Position numbers and translations under genes: made by a program. Shown in pieces: positions 1-12,231 of a DNA stretch of 64,000 nucleotides. The stretch comes from Lichina pygmaea (lineage: Eukaryota; Ascomycota; Lichinomycetes; Lichinales; Lichinaceae): positions 2,790,001 through 2,854,000 of the forward strand of contig OY730171.1 of assembly GCA_963422465.1 (NCBI GenBank). Reading direction: 5' to 3'. The notes beneath the pieces were generated by a model. It searched no databases. It saw nothing but the letters and a program-made list of their open reading frames with translations, and was not told the origin of the DNA. Each line of letters opens with the position of its first letter. Within the stretch, counting starts at the first letter, position 1.

Positions 1-254
1 CCTGGCTGCGCTCATCCTCTGGAGTAACACATACTCCGTACATACACACACACAGAGAGAGAGAGAGGGAGAGGGAGAAAGAAATCTGACGGCGGGGGAG
101 AGAGAGATCTGACGACGGGGCAGACAGCAGATGGTTCTTGATTTATAGAAACATCACCCCAATACAGCCCCCCCCCCCCCCCCCCCCCCCCCCCCCCTTC
201 CCCTTGTCTCTCTAAAAAAAAAGGGTAAAAGGCGGTCTAAATTATAGTACATCG
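1..254. other. Left-edge non-coding sequence, 3' flank of PUP1
   Basis: There is no gene here. The stretch holds a CA/GA-rich simple-sequence run (about 43-80), a long poly-C tract and the probable 3' untranslated region of the leftward proteasome gene that ends at 255. Confidence 0.6.
168..197. repeat. 30-nt poly-C homopolymer
   Basis: This is an uninterrupted run of C lying just downstream of the PUP1 stop codon. A similar run is at 7474-7498. Run length in such tracts is prone to sequencing error. Confidence 0.9.
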
Positions 255-1253
255 TCACGTATCGAGCTCCATCTTCTCGGCGAGTTGAGGTTCGACGGCG
301 TCGTTGATCTCCTGCACGGTGACGTACTTGCTGATGTCGTCGCGGGCGACGACCTTCTGGTTGAGGACGGCGGTGGTGCCGCGGTCGAAGAGGTAGCGGC
401 GCTGCTTCCGGTCGCGCTGGTTCGGGGTGATGTGGCCGCGCAGGAGCGAGGCCTTGTCGGACGTGATGACGCAGACGTCGACGTTCGAGCCCGAGCCGAG
501 GTCGTTGAAGATGCCGGCCTGGATGGCGTCGCCGGCCAGCTTGACGGCGCCGTCCCGCGTCAGCTTCGGCCGCCACTGCGTCTCGAACACCGACATGGCC
601 GCCAGCGACCCGCTGCCCATGGTCACGTACGGCAGCTTGTCGGTGCTGCCGTGCGCGTGCACGGTGAAGAGCCCGACCCCGGTCGCGTCCACGCCGGCCA
701 CGACCAGGTACGCCCCGATGTGGCCCTGGTGTCGGAACAGGTGCTGCTTGAGCATCGTCATGCACGTCACCACGCGCGGCTTACGGCCCGTCGAGAGCGA
801 ATGCAGTTCCAGCTGCGACGACACGAGCGCCGTCGTGAACTCCGTGTCCGCCGCCGTGCCCGCTCCGGCACACCATATCTGCGGCGCGATGTAGTGTAGC
901 TTCTCGCAGTTCTGCCCGAACCCGTCAGCTCTACGCCTAGCCCAAAGTCCTTTCATCGTCGTCGTCGTCGTCATCACCATCAGATCTGATGGATCGTGTG
1001 ATACGCACCTTGTCGGCGACGATAGGCCCGCTGGTAGCCCTCGTGTCGGCGGCAATCTGTGATCGGCCCCGGTGCGGCGTCAGTCTCCGGAGCAGCTTCC
1101 TAGGCGCGAGCAGCATGGGACACCGACCACAACGCCCCCGTCGAAGATGCATCCCACGATCGTGGTCCCCGTGCTGGTTGCCTTGGGCAGCGGCACCCCT
1201 CGCGCGTGGAGAGCGAGGTTGCGGTCATGGTTTGTGAAATCGAACCCCGGCAT
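255..1253 (-). CDS. PUP1: 20S proteasome subunit beta-2 (trypsin-like active subunit)
   Basis: This encodes a catalytic beta subunit of the 20S proteasome core, which degrades ubiquitylated proteins in nucleus and cytosol. The proposed exons, in transcript order, are 1253-1128, 1056-1009 and 911-255, giving 276 aa. The N-terminus begins MPGFDF and carries a propeptide ending before TTIVGC, so Thr30 would be the catalytic threonine exposed by self-cleavage. Exon 2 supplies [16 protein letters not shown]. Exon 3 supplies [18 protein letters not shown], the GSGSLAAM segment and [14 protein letters not shown], all typical of beta-2. The length fits the family. Intron 1 needs a weak donor (GTCGGT), chosen because it keeps the conserved GGVVIAADT spacing. 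The gene is divergent from NUP159 across a 488-nt shared promoter. Identification is very secure; only the first donor is in doubt. Confidence 0.96.
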
Positions 1254-1741
1254 GGCGAATGGATCGGGATGCCGCGCTGGCGGAAATCTCTCGCTCTAGA
1301 AGAACTGATCGCAGCGTCTCTAGTAAATGAAGGAGAAGAGCGGAGGATGAGCTTCGACGGTGAGCTGCAGATCAGCTCAGAGTTTGACCGTATGGATACT
1401 GCCCGGAACAGCTGCCGGCACGCTGACGAGGTCTTCAGCGCCTTGAGCTACGCTGTCACGTGACAGCGCGATGGTCGATAACTTTTGACACTTGTCTCTT
1501 GGCGCCAAGTACGTAACGTACAGTACGTACCGTACTGGAGCTCCAGGCAACAGCCTGGAATGTCAGCGCCCTTTTTACCATCAATCGAACACTGGTGATG
1601 CAGTCGTCACCCTTCTGCATCTGCCTCTGATCACGAGAGGAAGACGGAGAAGAAGCTATGGTTCTCCTGGCTCCTTGAACGCATCCATGATCAGGACTCA
1701 CACAGCCGACCACCGAAATTAACTACTGCAACATCTCAGCC
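1254..1741. promoter_or_regulatory. Shared divergent promoter of PUP1 and NUP159
   Basis: This 488-nt region lies between two divergently transcribed conserved genes and has no credible gene of its own. It contains the CACGTG palindrome at 1451-1468 and a TACGTA-rich stretch around 1508-1535. Promoter function is inferred from position. Confidence 0.6.
1451..1468. promoter_or_regulatory. 18-nt perfect palindrome with CACGTG core
   Basis: The sequence CGCTGTCACGTGACAGCG reads identically on both strands. CACGTG is the known E-box core bound by bHLH proteins such as Cbf1-type factors in fungi. It sits near the middle of the PUP1-NUP159 divergent promoter, so it could serve both genes. Binding is inferred, not shown. 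Confidence 0.5.
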
Positions 1742-4700
1742 ATGGCTTTCAGTTTCGCCAACGCCGGAGCCGGCCCAGGTGCTGGAGTGGTCTCCACCAT
1801 GGCACAGCAACCAGGCGCAAGCCAGGCCCAGATGGGTCCGGACTTGGAGGAGATTGAGACCGATGTTCGTGCCCCGTGCCGCGCGCTCTTTTGGTTGCCT
1901 GCACTGACAGCATCCACAGCTACTGGGGTTCCTTGCCATCAACGGAGAGCGCAAGCTCCAGTTGCTGCCCACGGCGTGGCCAGCAGATGCGCTGCCGCCT
2001 CCGACGGCGTCGCTCCTGAGCGTGGCCTCGAAGAGAGGCTTGGTCGCTGCGGCGGGCCAAGACGTGTTGCTTATAGCATCCACCGACTCCCTCCGCGATG
2101 GCTTCGATCGCTCTCCCACCTCCGGCAACATCGTCGCATACAAGTCTCAACTCAATGTACCCATGCCATTTCGAATCTCGCAGGTGGCATTCTCGGCCGA
2201 CGAGAATTTCCTGGTCATCTCGGCGGAAGTGGGCGGCGGCCTCGCGGTCTACGATGTGGATCGCATGATGCAGGGCGTCACGGAAACCGCCTTCGAGCTG
2301 GGCACCGATGGTGTTGCCCTCCGAGCGCTTTGTCCAAACCCAGTCGCGGACAGGGCGGAACTGTTCGCGCTCATCACGTCCAACGGCGATCTTCTGGTGG
2401 CCAATCTAGCCCAGAAGCAATACATCGCTGGGAAGAACGGACAGGTTCTCAGGCGCAGCGTCAGCTGCCTGTCGTGGAGCGCCAGGGGCAAGCAGCTGGT
2501 TGCTGGAATGGCGGATGGCACGGCCTATCAGATGACGCCGGAAGGCGAAGGGAAGGCTGAGATACCCAAACCACCTGAGCTCGCCGACAACCAAGCTTGT
2601 ACGTTCTGGACTCCTTTCCACCCGTGACTGAAGCGTACGGTGATGCACACGGTGCCTGACGGACCCTCTAACGCAGTGATGGCGATATTTTGGCTCCAAA
2701 ACGACGTCTTCCTCACCGTGCACACTCCGGTCACCTTTGACATCGATTCCCCTCCGTCGTCGGACGTACATCTGGCCACGCGGCGGCCACCCTCGTCTTA
2801 CACTTTCCAGAAGCTGGCAGACCCCTGCTATCCGGCAGGGCTGAATCGATCGCCTCCCCATCGCTTCATTTCGCGGCTCAAGGACTTCCTCCCCAACCTG
2901 CAAGACGCGCTGATCATGGGATCGACGGCGTCGACCGACATCGGTTTGCTGACCAGAGCAAAGACCGCCTTGACGGACGATATGGCCGCAGAGAAGACGG
3001 TGGGCGTCTTCACGACGACGAACATAGCCATAGACCCACGGAGAGCGCAGCTGCCCATGAACGACGAAATGGGCGACACATCCCCAATCGGCATGGCCAT
3101 CGACCTGTCAAGCAAGGTCAAGGTGTCCCGACCGCTGATGGGAGACGAAGTGGACCAGTCGCCCACGCCTCTGCCACAGCTGTTCGTCCTGAACAACGAA
3201 GGCGTGCTGTCGGCCTGGTGGTTCGTCTACACCGAGTCGATCAAGCAAGGGACGTCGTATCCAGGTCTCGTGGTGACAGGCGGCGCGGGCGACGGGACTC
3301 CTTTATCGACGGTCCCGTCCGCGTCCCCGGTTGCCGGCGCTCGACAGGCAGGCGGCTTCGGTGCGCCATCCTTTGGCAGCCCGGCGGCTCCTACGAGCGG
3401 CGTCGGCGTGCCTACAGCCCTGCAAGCTCCCGCATCCGGCGTCAACCCCACCCCTCCTGCCCCAATGTCTGCCTTTGGATCCGCAGCCCGCCTAGGATCC
3501 GGGCAGTCGCCTTGGGGTGGTCCCCCACCCGTTGCGACCTCACAGCAGACCGGGTTGTCCTTTGGTCAACCTGTTTTCGGTTCTTCTTCGCCGCTGGGTG
3601 CCGTCACCCAGGGGAGTGCATTCGGCAGGGCGGGCATGCCGGGTACCCGACAGTCCCCTTGGGCTATCGCCGGATCTGGTGGCACAGCAGAGAAGCCAAG
3701 CGTCGCCGCTCCCACCAGCAGCCCCTTCGGTGGGGGTCCCGCCACCACACCGACACCGGCACCGGCACCCTCAGGCGGGTTCAGCTCCTACGCCAGTCAG
3801 GGAGGCTTTGCCGCGGCGGCCGTATCAGCCGCTACCGGGCCGAGCATCTTTGGTTCGCCTAGCTCCAACCCGTTTGCGCGTGGTCGAGGGACGACAGATG
3901 CCACATCGAGCTTTGGGCGCCCCGAGGCGGCGGAGGACAAGGGCAGCCGAGGCCCCTTGGGCTCCGGTCTTGGTGGCTTCCAGCTGGGCTCGGGCTTCAA
4001 GGGTGATGGAACAGCAAAGGATGACGCGCCCAAGCCGGCAACGACCGGCGGCAATGGCTTTTTTGGATCCGGGTTCGGATCGACGCTGGAGGCCGCCGAG
4101 AACGAAGCCAGCGTGCCGCTCTCGCAGGAGACGGATATGGATACCGGCGACCCGAGCGACACGCTTCAGCAGCCTAGGGTAGTACCACCGTCGACTGGTC
4201 AAGCGGCCGAGAAGCTCGTCGACAAGCCCACCGAGTCGCCGAACGACCGGCGCCCAGAACCGGTTATGAAAGCCGCGACCGAAAGATTCGGAGGCCCAAC
4301 GGCGCCGTCCTCAAGCCCTCCGGCGGTGCCAGCGGCCCCGGTCCGCGCAGCTACCCCTCCGAAGCCTGGAGTTGGAGGGACCTTTACGACTCTGTCCCAG
4401 GCCGATGTTACGCCCGCATCGGCGGAGAAGAGCGAACCGAAGACATTGGCATTCGAAGGATTCTCGGACCCATCGAAGGCCAAGGTCGAGAGCGGTGCGG
4501 GTCCATCTACACCCGAGGCCAAGGCCCGAGTGCACAGAGATGACGCCCGGGTTGTGCGAACTTCACCAACGGAGGGTTCGTCTCCTAATACCCCTTTGCC
4601 TCCTATTCCTACGAGCAAGACCTCTTACGCAGCCGGTGACTCGTCGGCCTCTTCAGACAACACCATCCCGGACGACGCGCCGCTTCCTCCAGACTTTCTT

Positions 4701-6039
4701 CCGAAGAAGGGTGATTCAAGGCCTACCGGTGAGGACGCGCTCAATCCCGCCGGCCCTAGCAGCGACGACGACGGCGATTGGGAGGGCAGCGGCGAAGATG
4801 TCGCCCAAGATCTTAGCCCCGTGAACGAGCCCGACCAGACGCCCAGATTTACGCCTCAGAGCTCGTTCGGAGACGCTCTGGGCGGCTCGTTCACGAACGT
4901 TTCGCATCCCGCGAGGCCGCAGCCGTCGCGGCCGCTGTTCGGCGAGATAGGGAGCCCCTTGCCGACAAGCGTCGAGTTGCCGCCACGACCAGCGCACGAC
5001 CTGCGACTACCTAGCCCCGGTCGCCCTCCGTCCAGCCTTGATCCATCGCCCAGCAAGGCAGGTGGCACGTTGGCCTTCCCGAGGCCAGACGCGAAGCCGG
5101 CCGAAAACACTGCCCGCCCGAGGGCAACAGATGACTCGTTGGCAGGGGAAGCTCCGCAGCCAGGCCCAACACCAGGCAAGCAGGTTTCAGAGCCACGGCC
5201 AAATGATGACCAGGAGTGGATCGAAGCGGAGGAGAAGCATGTTGCTCTACGCGCTCAGCTTCAGGGTGATGTCGAGGGCACAACGAGACTGCCGCCCTTC
5301 GTCGCACACCACGACTACGTTGGGCGGCTCACAGGCACTGGGCTCGGTGCCGAGATGGAGCGACTGTATCACGACATCAACTCTATGGTCGATACCCTTG
5401 GCCTCAATGCCAGAGCGCTCAAGGCCTTCGCCAAAGGTCACACGGAAGAGACCAAGGAGGGAGGACGCAACCGACCGGACCTGGACAGCGAAGATCAGTG
5501 GTGTCTGGTCGAAATCCCGGACGTCTGTCGGATCGAGGACGAGCTCGTCGAGCAGCTCGACGAAGGCCAGGTTCGAGACGTCCCGGACAAGATTCGCGAA
5601 TGCGTCGCACTACGGGACGATGTAGGCAAGCGTAAGTCGTCCAGGTATCTGGTTCCTCGCGGCCACAGGGCATCGCTAACGGGAGGTGTCGTCAGTGCGC
5701 GCAAGGTATACGCAGCTGCGACAAGCTATCGACGCACGTCTTGACCCTGTGCACGCTGCTGCAGTTCGAGCGGCACCCCTGAACAGCGAGCAGACGGTGC
5801 AGCAGCAAGAGATCCGGACCGACCTTGTCCGCGTGCAACAGCTGCTGTCCCACGCCGAGGAGGAGATTACCGTGCTGAGGGCCAGGCTGGTCTCGGTGAA
5901 GGACGCTCGGGCCCGACCTCCGCCGCGGATGGAGGCCGTGCTTAGGACAATCACGAAGCTCACCGGCATGATCGAGAAGAAGAGCGGGGACGTTGACATG
6001 TTGGAGAATCAGCTGCGGACGCTGAGGATGGTCGATGAG

Positions 6040-6071
<32 letters not shown>

Positions 6072-6534
6072 CGACTTTGAGAGCATCGATGCCGACACGG
6101 CGGGCGACAGGGCCCTGGGCGCCTCCATCTACGGCACGCCGCAGGGGCGTTCGTCCGCCAACGGCTCCCGCACAGCTAGATCGACGCCCGGCACGGCGAC
6201 ACAGCCGGGACGGGGACGTGGCACGTACGGGCTCTTCTTCACGCCAGAAACCTCGCCGTCGACGTCGACGTCGGCGTCCCGACGGGCTAGCCTATCACGG
6301 CGCAGTTCGCCGCCGGCGGCGGCGGCGGCGGCGGCGGCGGGATCCTCGTCAGTCGCGGCGCACGCGTCGAAACACGCCATCAACGGCGGCACGACGACGG
6401 CGACGCCCTCGTCGTCGGAGCACATCCGCCACCGTCGTCGTCGTAGCGAACAGCAGCACAACAGGAAACGTGAACTGTCCGGGAAATTATCAAGTCTCTT
6501 GTCCAAGATAGGACCGAGGATCAGTTCGGTCTAG
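1742..6534 (+). CDS. NUP159: Nucleoporin Nup159/Nup214 homologue
   Basis: This is a cytoplasmic-face FG nucleoporin; in yeast the family recruits the helicase Dbp5 and is needed for mRNA export. Proposed exons are 1742-1864, 1920-2598, 2677-5631 and 5696-6534, giving 1531 aa. Residues up to about 430 form the predicted beta-propeller, including a FWLQNDVFLTVHTP segment. From about 494 to 738 there are degenerate FG repeats (GFGAPSFG, SAFGS, FGQPVFG, IFGSP, FFGSGFGS). A Pro/Ser/acidic linker follows. From about 1115 to the end the sequence is helical and charged, as expected for the coiled coil that binds Nup82-type partners. The last exon carries an Asp run near 1365 and an Ala run. Introns 2 and 3 have strong donors (GTACGT, GTAAGT); the first (GTTCGT) is weaker. 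Confidence 0.92.
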
Positions 6535-7279
6535 TCCTGAGGTTTCGGTTTGGTCCTGGTCCTAGGGTCTCGGTCTAGTCCTGTGAGTTCTGGTCTAGTC
6601 CTGGGATTTGGAGCTTTTGTTGGGGTTGGGGCAGGTCGTGGGTCGGATGTGGTCAGCCGTATCTGGGCCCAAGTAGTTTTATTCCAAAAAGCTGAGAAGG
6701 ATGGAGCTGAGTTGAGTCAAATTGAATTGAGTCAAGTCAAATCAAGCTGTGACGATCCATGTGGAATGAAAGTCAGTCAAGACTTGATGCAGCACACGTC
6801 ATGCTATAGCATGTCAAGTCTCGGCATGTGCGGGCACGACCTTTCTCAATACCACCAGGTCCTACTTTAATCCCGAGGAAACCATGGTTTAAGGAGGTTT
6901 CTGGATACTCGTCAGAGCTGGCTATCCTTCAGCCGAGGGTGAGTGGATATCTGCTAAGATGACAGCGATACCCGGCAAGTTCCTTGCTCACCGAATCGCA
7001 AGGGAAGTGTTGTCCGGAGAGATGATTCAGAGAAGCCAGTGGTAGGGGTTGACACCACCCGTAGAAGGTGAAAAAAGATCCCCGGTACCGTAGCAGTCAA
7101 CAGTGAACCAGAGTATGATAGAGAGTGTTGCTACCAATCTACTAGGGTCCACAGTGGTGCACCCTGCGAAGCACCGGGCGCCTACTCCTACTCGAGAAGA
7201 GCGCTCGGTGCGTGCTGTGATGTAAGTTGATCGATCGAGCTAATCTAGGATCTACACGGGAGGTCACTAGGTAGCCCCT

Positions 7280-7355
7280 ACCTAAGTACTTCCATACTCC
7301 GTACTTCCATACTCCGTACTTCCGTACGTAACGTACCTCCGTACGGAGTACTTCC
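7280..7355. repeat. Cluster of TACTCCGTAC / CTCCGTACGGAG motifs
   Basis: Several copies of the unit 'tacttccatactccg' are followed by a palindromic CTCCGTACGGAG. The same motif recurs in many other intergenic places in the window (23340, 24957-25200, 45682, 60395). Confidence 0.7.
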
Positions 7356-7473
7356 GTAAGACTCGAGGCACGGAGTGCCGAGGTCCTCATGACTAGGGGC
7401 ACGCTCCGGGCGAGTCCATGACAGAGAGACTCCCACTCCACCTCCTTCTTTTTTCCCTCTTCTTTCTCTCCTT

Positions 7474-7477
7474 CCCC

Positions 7478-7508
<31 letters not shown>

Positions 7509-7509
7509 A
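7474..7509. repeat. Poly-C (25 nt) followed by poly-A
   Basis: A run of 25 C residues passes directly into 11 A residues. It lies in non-coding sequence between convergent genes. Confidence 0.9.
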
Positions 7510-8063
7510 GAAAGAAAGAGAGGAACTACAGCAAGGATTTTTGGTGGTTTGGTGGGTGTGAGTAGAAGTCTAAAGAACAGGCTATGTGGGTACCTACAGT
7601 ACTTGTTCATCAATTCTGTTGTCATCTACTTTTGTTCTTGGATTCTTCTTTTCCTTGCATAGTATGTATATGATTTGCTCTATGTAGCTTGTGTATGCCG
7701 TGGTGATAATGGATAATAGGGAGATGGATACATTGATTGGCTGATGAAGTTGGTTGGAGAAAGATAGATAGATAGACACACCCAAAGAAGGGGGGAAGGG
7801 GGAAATCAAGAAGATGGAGTAGAAAGGAATAGAAAACCCACTTGGTGAAGCGAGGCTGGACATGTAGTCTCATCTGCAGTACCCACTATATACGAGGAGA
7901 GCGGTACAAAGGATCGCCCTTTCTTCTTCGTCGTCTTCCCCTCCTTCCTTCTCCCTGTCCTCTCCTTCTTTCCCTTCCTTCCCCGTGCCACGATGCAAGA
8001 CAGAGAGATCACTTTAGAACCCCCACTCCTCAGACTCTCCCCGTAGACGCACAAGAGACAGGT

Positions 8064-10911
8064 TCAGCTGAGCATCATGTCCAACTGGCCGTTGTTGACG
8101 TCAGGCGGGAAGAGATTGTTCCATTCATTCTACACACACGACACGCGTTGCCTTGAATTAGCCAAGTTCATCGTTCCACGGACGAGCCGAAGATCGTAGG
8201 CTTGCGTTTCCCTGAGAGAAAGGAAAAGGAAAAATTGGAAAGGGCTGTATCAAGAAATGGTTATACTCACCCAATCAATGTCTGGTATGCCGTTTGTTGA
8301 CGACGCCGGGATCATGTCGTTCATGTGGGCAAAGTGCATGCTGTTGCCGCCGCTGTTGATGGTTCTCGGCGCGTTCCACACCTCCGGAAGGTTGTCCATC
8401 TGCGGGCTGCTCTTGATGTGGATCGGCGACGCGCACGCGCCGCTGTTGGCTGCCGCTGTACTCGACGTCGTAGCCGTCACCGCAGTGCTTGTGCTCGCGC
8501 TCGCGCCCAGGCCGTAGTACTGCTGCGGCGGATACAGAGACGCAGACGCCGTCCGCGTGAATTCGTACCGCAGATCAGGTACCTTGGCGTCGTGCGACGA
8601 CGGCGAAGACGACGTCGGGGGACTCTGACTCGCGGCGTGGCGCGGCGAGGCCGATCCGTTGCTGACGTGCCCCCGCGGATGTCGCATCGTCGTCGGCACC
8701 CGTACCTTGCGCAGATTGTGATATGCCGCCGATTGGTGCCGGATCCGGTTGAAGATGAGCCGCGCCTTCTCGGTGCGCGACAGCAGCGGCCCGACCTCGA
8801 AGACGTAGTCCAGACATCTCCACATGCGATCGGCCTCGCGCCGCATCGGATACGTAGACACCTCGATCAGGAGCAGCAGAGCCGTGTGGTACTGCAGATA
8901 CGCGCCCGTGTACCACGACCAACGGGAGAACTCCGAGTTCGCTTCGAGCTCCATGGCGATCTCGAGCTGCTCCGTGCCGGTCGTGATGATGCTGACACAC
9001 AAGAGCCAACGGTCAGCTGCGTCCGGTGCGACGACGACGACGACGACGACGACGTCGTCCTCCGGGAGACGAGCTCACATTTGCCTCAGCCGGTTTGGCA
9101 GATCCTCGTTGGAGACGGAGTGATAGCGATGCAGGACCATGATGAACATCCTCGAGATGAGCAAGGCCAGGATGAGGCCGCACATCTTCTGCATCGGCTG
9201 CTGCGGATCCAGATACCGCACGTACTTCGCCTCCATCGTCTTGCGAAAGCCCTCGATCTGGCTGAGCAGCGACGTCAATGTGATCTGCCTCTTCTCCAGC
9301 CGGCGCCGCTCGAACCAGATGTGACGCATCATGGCCGTGCATTCGAAGCGAACGAGCGACAGCGTCATCTCCGTCCACCGCTCCGCCCGACCCGAGGGTG
9401 GGTCGCGGCACGCGAGCTCCGAGTCGTCCAGGTTCGCCGGCGTTGGCGTGTCAAAGTCATCCTCGCGAAGGACCGGGTGCGGTCCGTGGGCCTCGCAGGT
9501 CCTGACGTCGAGGAAACACAGCTGATGCCAGATGAGACGCCGCACGTGGAGCTCGACGGGCGACAGACCGTACGTCTGGCCGTCCCGATGCAAGCCCATA
9601 CATTGGGCGATCCGAATGGCCGTCGCCGTCAAGGACGAGTGAGCCCGAGAGATCTGGTCGCGACACATGGGGATCTATGGAGGAGGGGTCATCAATCGAG
9701 CGCCAAAACATGACGGTATGGATTTCGATCTGGGTTCTACGACGAACCATGTACACGACAAACGCCTGCAGCGTCTCCAACTTCACGCTCCTCAGGAAGT
9801 GGGCGCGCGCGAGCGCTTGTTCGCATCCGACGCGGAGGTTGGCCAACATGCTGTCCTTTCCGACCCCAAAGTCGTCCAGGCTCGCGGCCTCGGTCATGCT
9901 GACGGCCCCGGACAGCATGGCGGCGAAGACGAGCGCCTGCGCGGACGCCGGCGGCTCGATGCCGGCGCGCAGGTCGGCCCAGAAACGGTGATAGACGGCG
10001 TCGAACGACGGCCTGTGGACGACCCGAGCGACGGCGTGGACGGCGACGAAGTACTGCCGTATCAAGATGTCGGACGCCGTTCGGGTGGGGAGGTAGTCGA
10101 GCAAGGACGTCTGGCCGTCTCCGACACCGAACAGAAAGCCCGGCGACGGGACGTAGGGAGCCGCGCGCCGAAGAGCGAGGCCATCCAAGGAGGGGGAGTT
10201 GAGCGACCCATCGTCCGGCGAGACCGATCGGCCGTCGAACGAGCCACGGTCGTCCGAGCTTTCTTCGATGTAGTTCAGCTGCGGTCCCGCGGTCAGCTCG
10301 ACCGTCGGTATTTCGGAGCGGGGAACGTTTCGCCTCACCTCTTCGGCGATCTTGGGACGCAAATAGCCCCCGATGCGCTCCGTCACCTGCATCTTCCCTA
10401 CCCTGACGCCAAGATCGCAGATCTCGTCGTCGGCATCATCCTCGTAAGCCGCGTCGCTGAGGGCCCACGGGGTCGGCTCCAGGTCCTTCTCGTCCTCGGG
10501 CTCGGACGCTCGAGCGGCTTCGAGGCCGTCGGGATCCGGCGCAAGTGCGGCGCCTTGTAGGAGCTCGTCCGTCGACGTCGTGGTCGCTCCGCGGACGAGA
10601 TCCAGCTCGAGCATGCGCTCCAGCGTGCCGACTCGCTCTTTGATCGCCGTCAGCCGGGATTTGCTCGCCGCATCGATGGTAGGGCCAATGAAGACGCACT
10701 CGCGGTGTGCCCTGGAGCAGTTTAGACACGGATGATCTTTGTCGCACTTCAACTTGCGCCTTCGACATTCGAAGCATGAGTTGATCAGCCGGTTCCTTCG
10801 ACGGATCCTCGTGGCGGCCGGCACCGTCGCCCCTGCTTGGACTTGACCGGTGACCAGCCCGCTCATGTTGGAGCCGTGCGTGCCTGATGTCGAGGGTAGC
10901 AACGCCCGCAT
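8064..10911 (-). CDS. Zn(II)2Cys6 transcription factor with fungal-specific TF domain
   Basis: This is a DNA-binding regulator. Proposed exons in transcript order are 10911-9748, 9674-9079, 8991-8271 and 8129-8064, giving 848 aa. The binuclear zinc cluster uses C46, C49, C56, C62, C65 and C72 with spacing C-x2-C-x6-C-x5-C-x2-C-x6-C, followed by a short linker and a possible dimerisation helix (LERMLEL). A middle-homology region follows (about 290-480), with AVHAVARVVHRPSF and, after the first intron, RIAQCMGLHRDG, which is typical of PF04082. The last exon is only 21 codons and ends QLDMMLS, after a 141-nt intron with donor GTGAGT; without it the protein would end in read-through. Residues about 610-800 are Ser/Ala-rich and low in complexity. 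The target genes cannot be told from sequence. Confidence 0.9.
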
Positions 10912-12231
10912 GTTTGATACCTGAGATCCTCAAAAGACGCCCGGCACTTTCGTGCTTTTGCCGTCCTGTCGAACCCCGTGTTGGGTCTCACGAACACGGG
11001 TGAGCAATGGCGCTGCGGCGCAGAGGTACCGACGCACAGATCGATCGAAAGATCGACTGATTGATTGATCGATGGATCGATTGACGGCCTCAAGACGCTG
11101 TGGTACCACGATGTCTTCCGGTACGTGTGGGGTCAACGGGCGAATCAAGCTCCATATAAGTAGAGGAAGTCCGTCCGAGCCCTGCGATGGGGATCGCCGC
11201 CGCAGCATGCGCATATACACGGACGTATATTGGTGTCGACGCAATCGACGTGACCATCTGCGGAGAAGCGGCCTGAAGGCGCAGCACGGGGACGTGAGCG
11301 GTCATCAACGTTCCTCCGCCGCGTCGGCGTCATCGGGTACGCGTGTACTCCGTACTCCCGTAGGTTGTGCGACGTACTGCCGCCCTCGGTAGCAACGTTG
11401 GTTCCGCCATGACGCGGAGGTTTGACTTGCGCGGCCGCGACAGCGACGCGAGTGACCAACTCGGCCTTTGCGGAGGAATTGATTGATTAGCGAAGGAACT
11501 GAACGTACTCGTAATGGGAGGGCGGTGATCCTGCGGGCTCGGGACTTTTGAATGGACATTGCCGTGGACCGTCTCGACCAGAAGTATGCGTCATCCGACG
11601 TCATCTACAACCACGCAAGTTGATTAGCGTCCTTGGAACATGCGTACAGCGATGGCGCGTAGAGAGACGGCGACAGACTGGCTTTCGAAGCCGTGGGGAG
11701 GGTGGCGCCGGGGGATGCTGGGCTTGCTCCTTAAGGTGCCATGGCGAAATCATCACCGAAACGCAACGGGAGAGCTGTCTAAGCCACGAGAGCAGGTGGA
11801 CGGATCGAGAGGATGCGCTGCTACCACATCCTGCTCGCGGCGTGGCTTTTGCCACATGCAAGATCCGGGCGATGCGGTTCGTTGAGTTTGTGAGACTCCG
11901 AACACCAACGCGATCCGAATCAGACAGTGGGGGCACGAGATACTATTCAAGGATGCTCCGGCCATGCCGGGGTGCTGATGCACGAGAGGGGCCATAGGGG
12001 CTAAGCCCTTGAGATGGGGCACAGAAGAACGGTCGATAGCATGCATGCAGGTGAAACGACAAGTGAAGAGGTAGATTAAACCGGGACGGAGGATGAGAGG
12101 ATGGCCGTTGGCGGAGACGACTTGGTGATGACGAGGAGACCCCTCGGCCAAACTCTCAACCTCGCGCCTTTGGAGCTCCATGGCGGCCAGGTTCAACGTC
12201 TGCGCTCCTGCAAAGTGAGGTCGAAACCTCC
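10912..12231. other. Intergenic region upstream of the Zn2Cys6 gene
   Basis: This holds the Zn2Cys6 promoter and the 3' flank of the KH-domain gene. It includes a GATCGA/GATTGA-rich stretch around 11038-11085 and scattered short ORFs without recognisable features. I see no supported gene. Confidence 0.55.

Larger units (their letters stand above)
6535..8063. other. Convergent intergenic region, no gene seen
   Basis: This lies between the 3' ends of NUP159 and the Zn2Cys6 gene. It begins with loose repeats of a 'ggtcctgg/ggtctagtcc' unit (about 6541-6605) and a 'gagtcaa' unit (about 6712-6750). It then holds a cluster of TACTCCGTAC motifs and a poly-C/poly-A tract. I see no supported coding exon. 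Confidence 0.6.

Noticed and set aside
8325-9713. 462-codon plus-strand frame opposite the Zn2Cys6 gene
   Set aside because: It is antisense to three introns and conserved exons, rich in Arg/Val from reversed codons, and has no recognisable motif.
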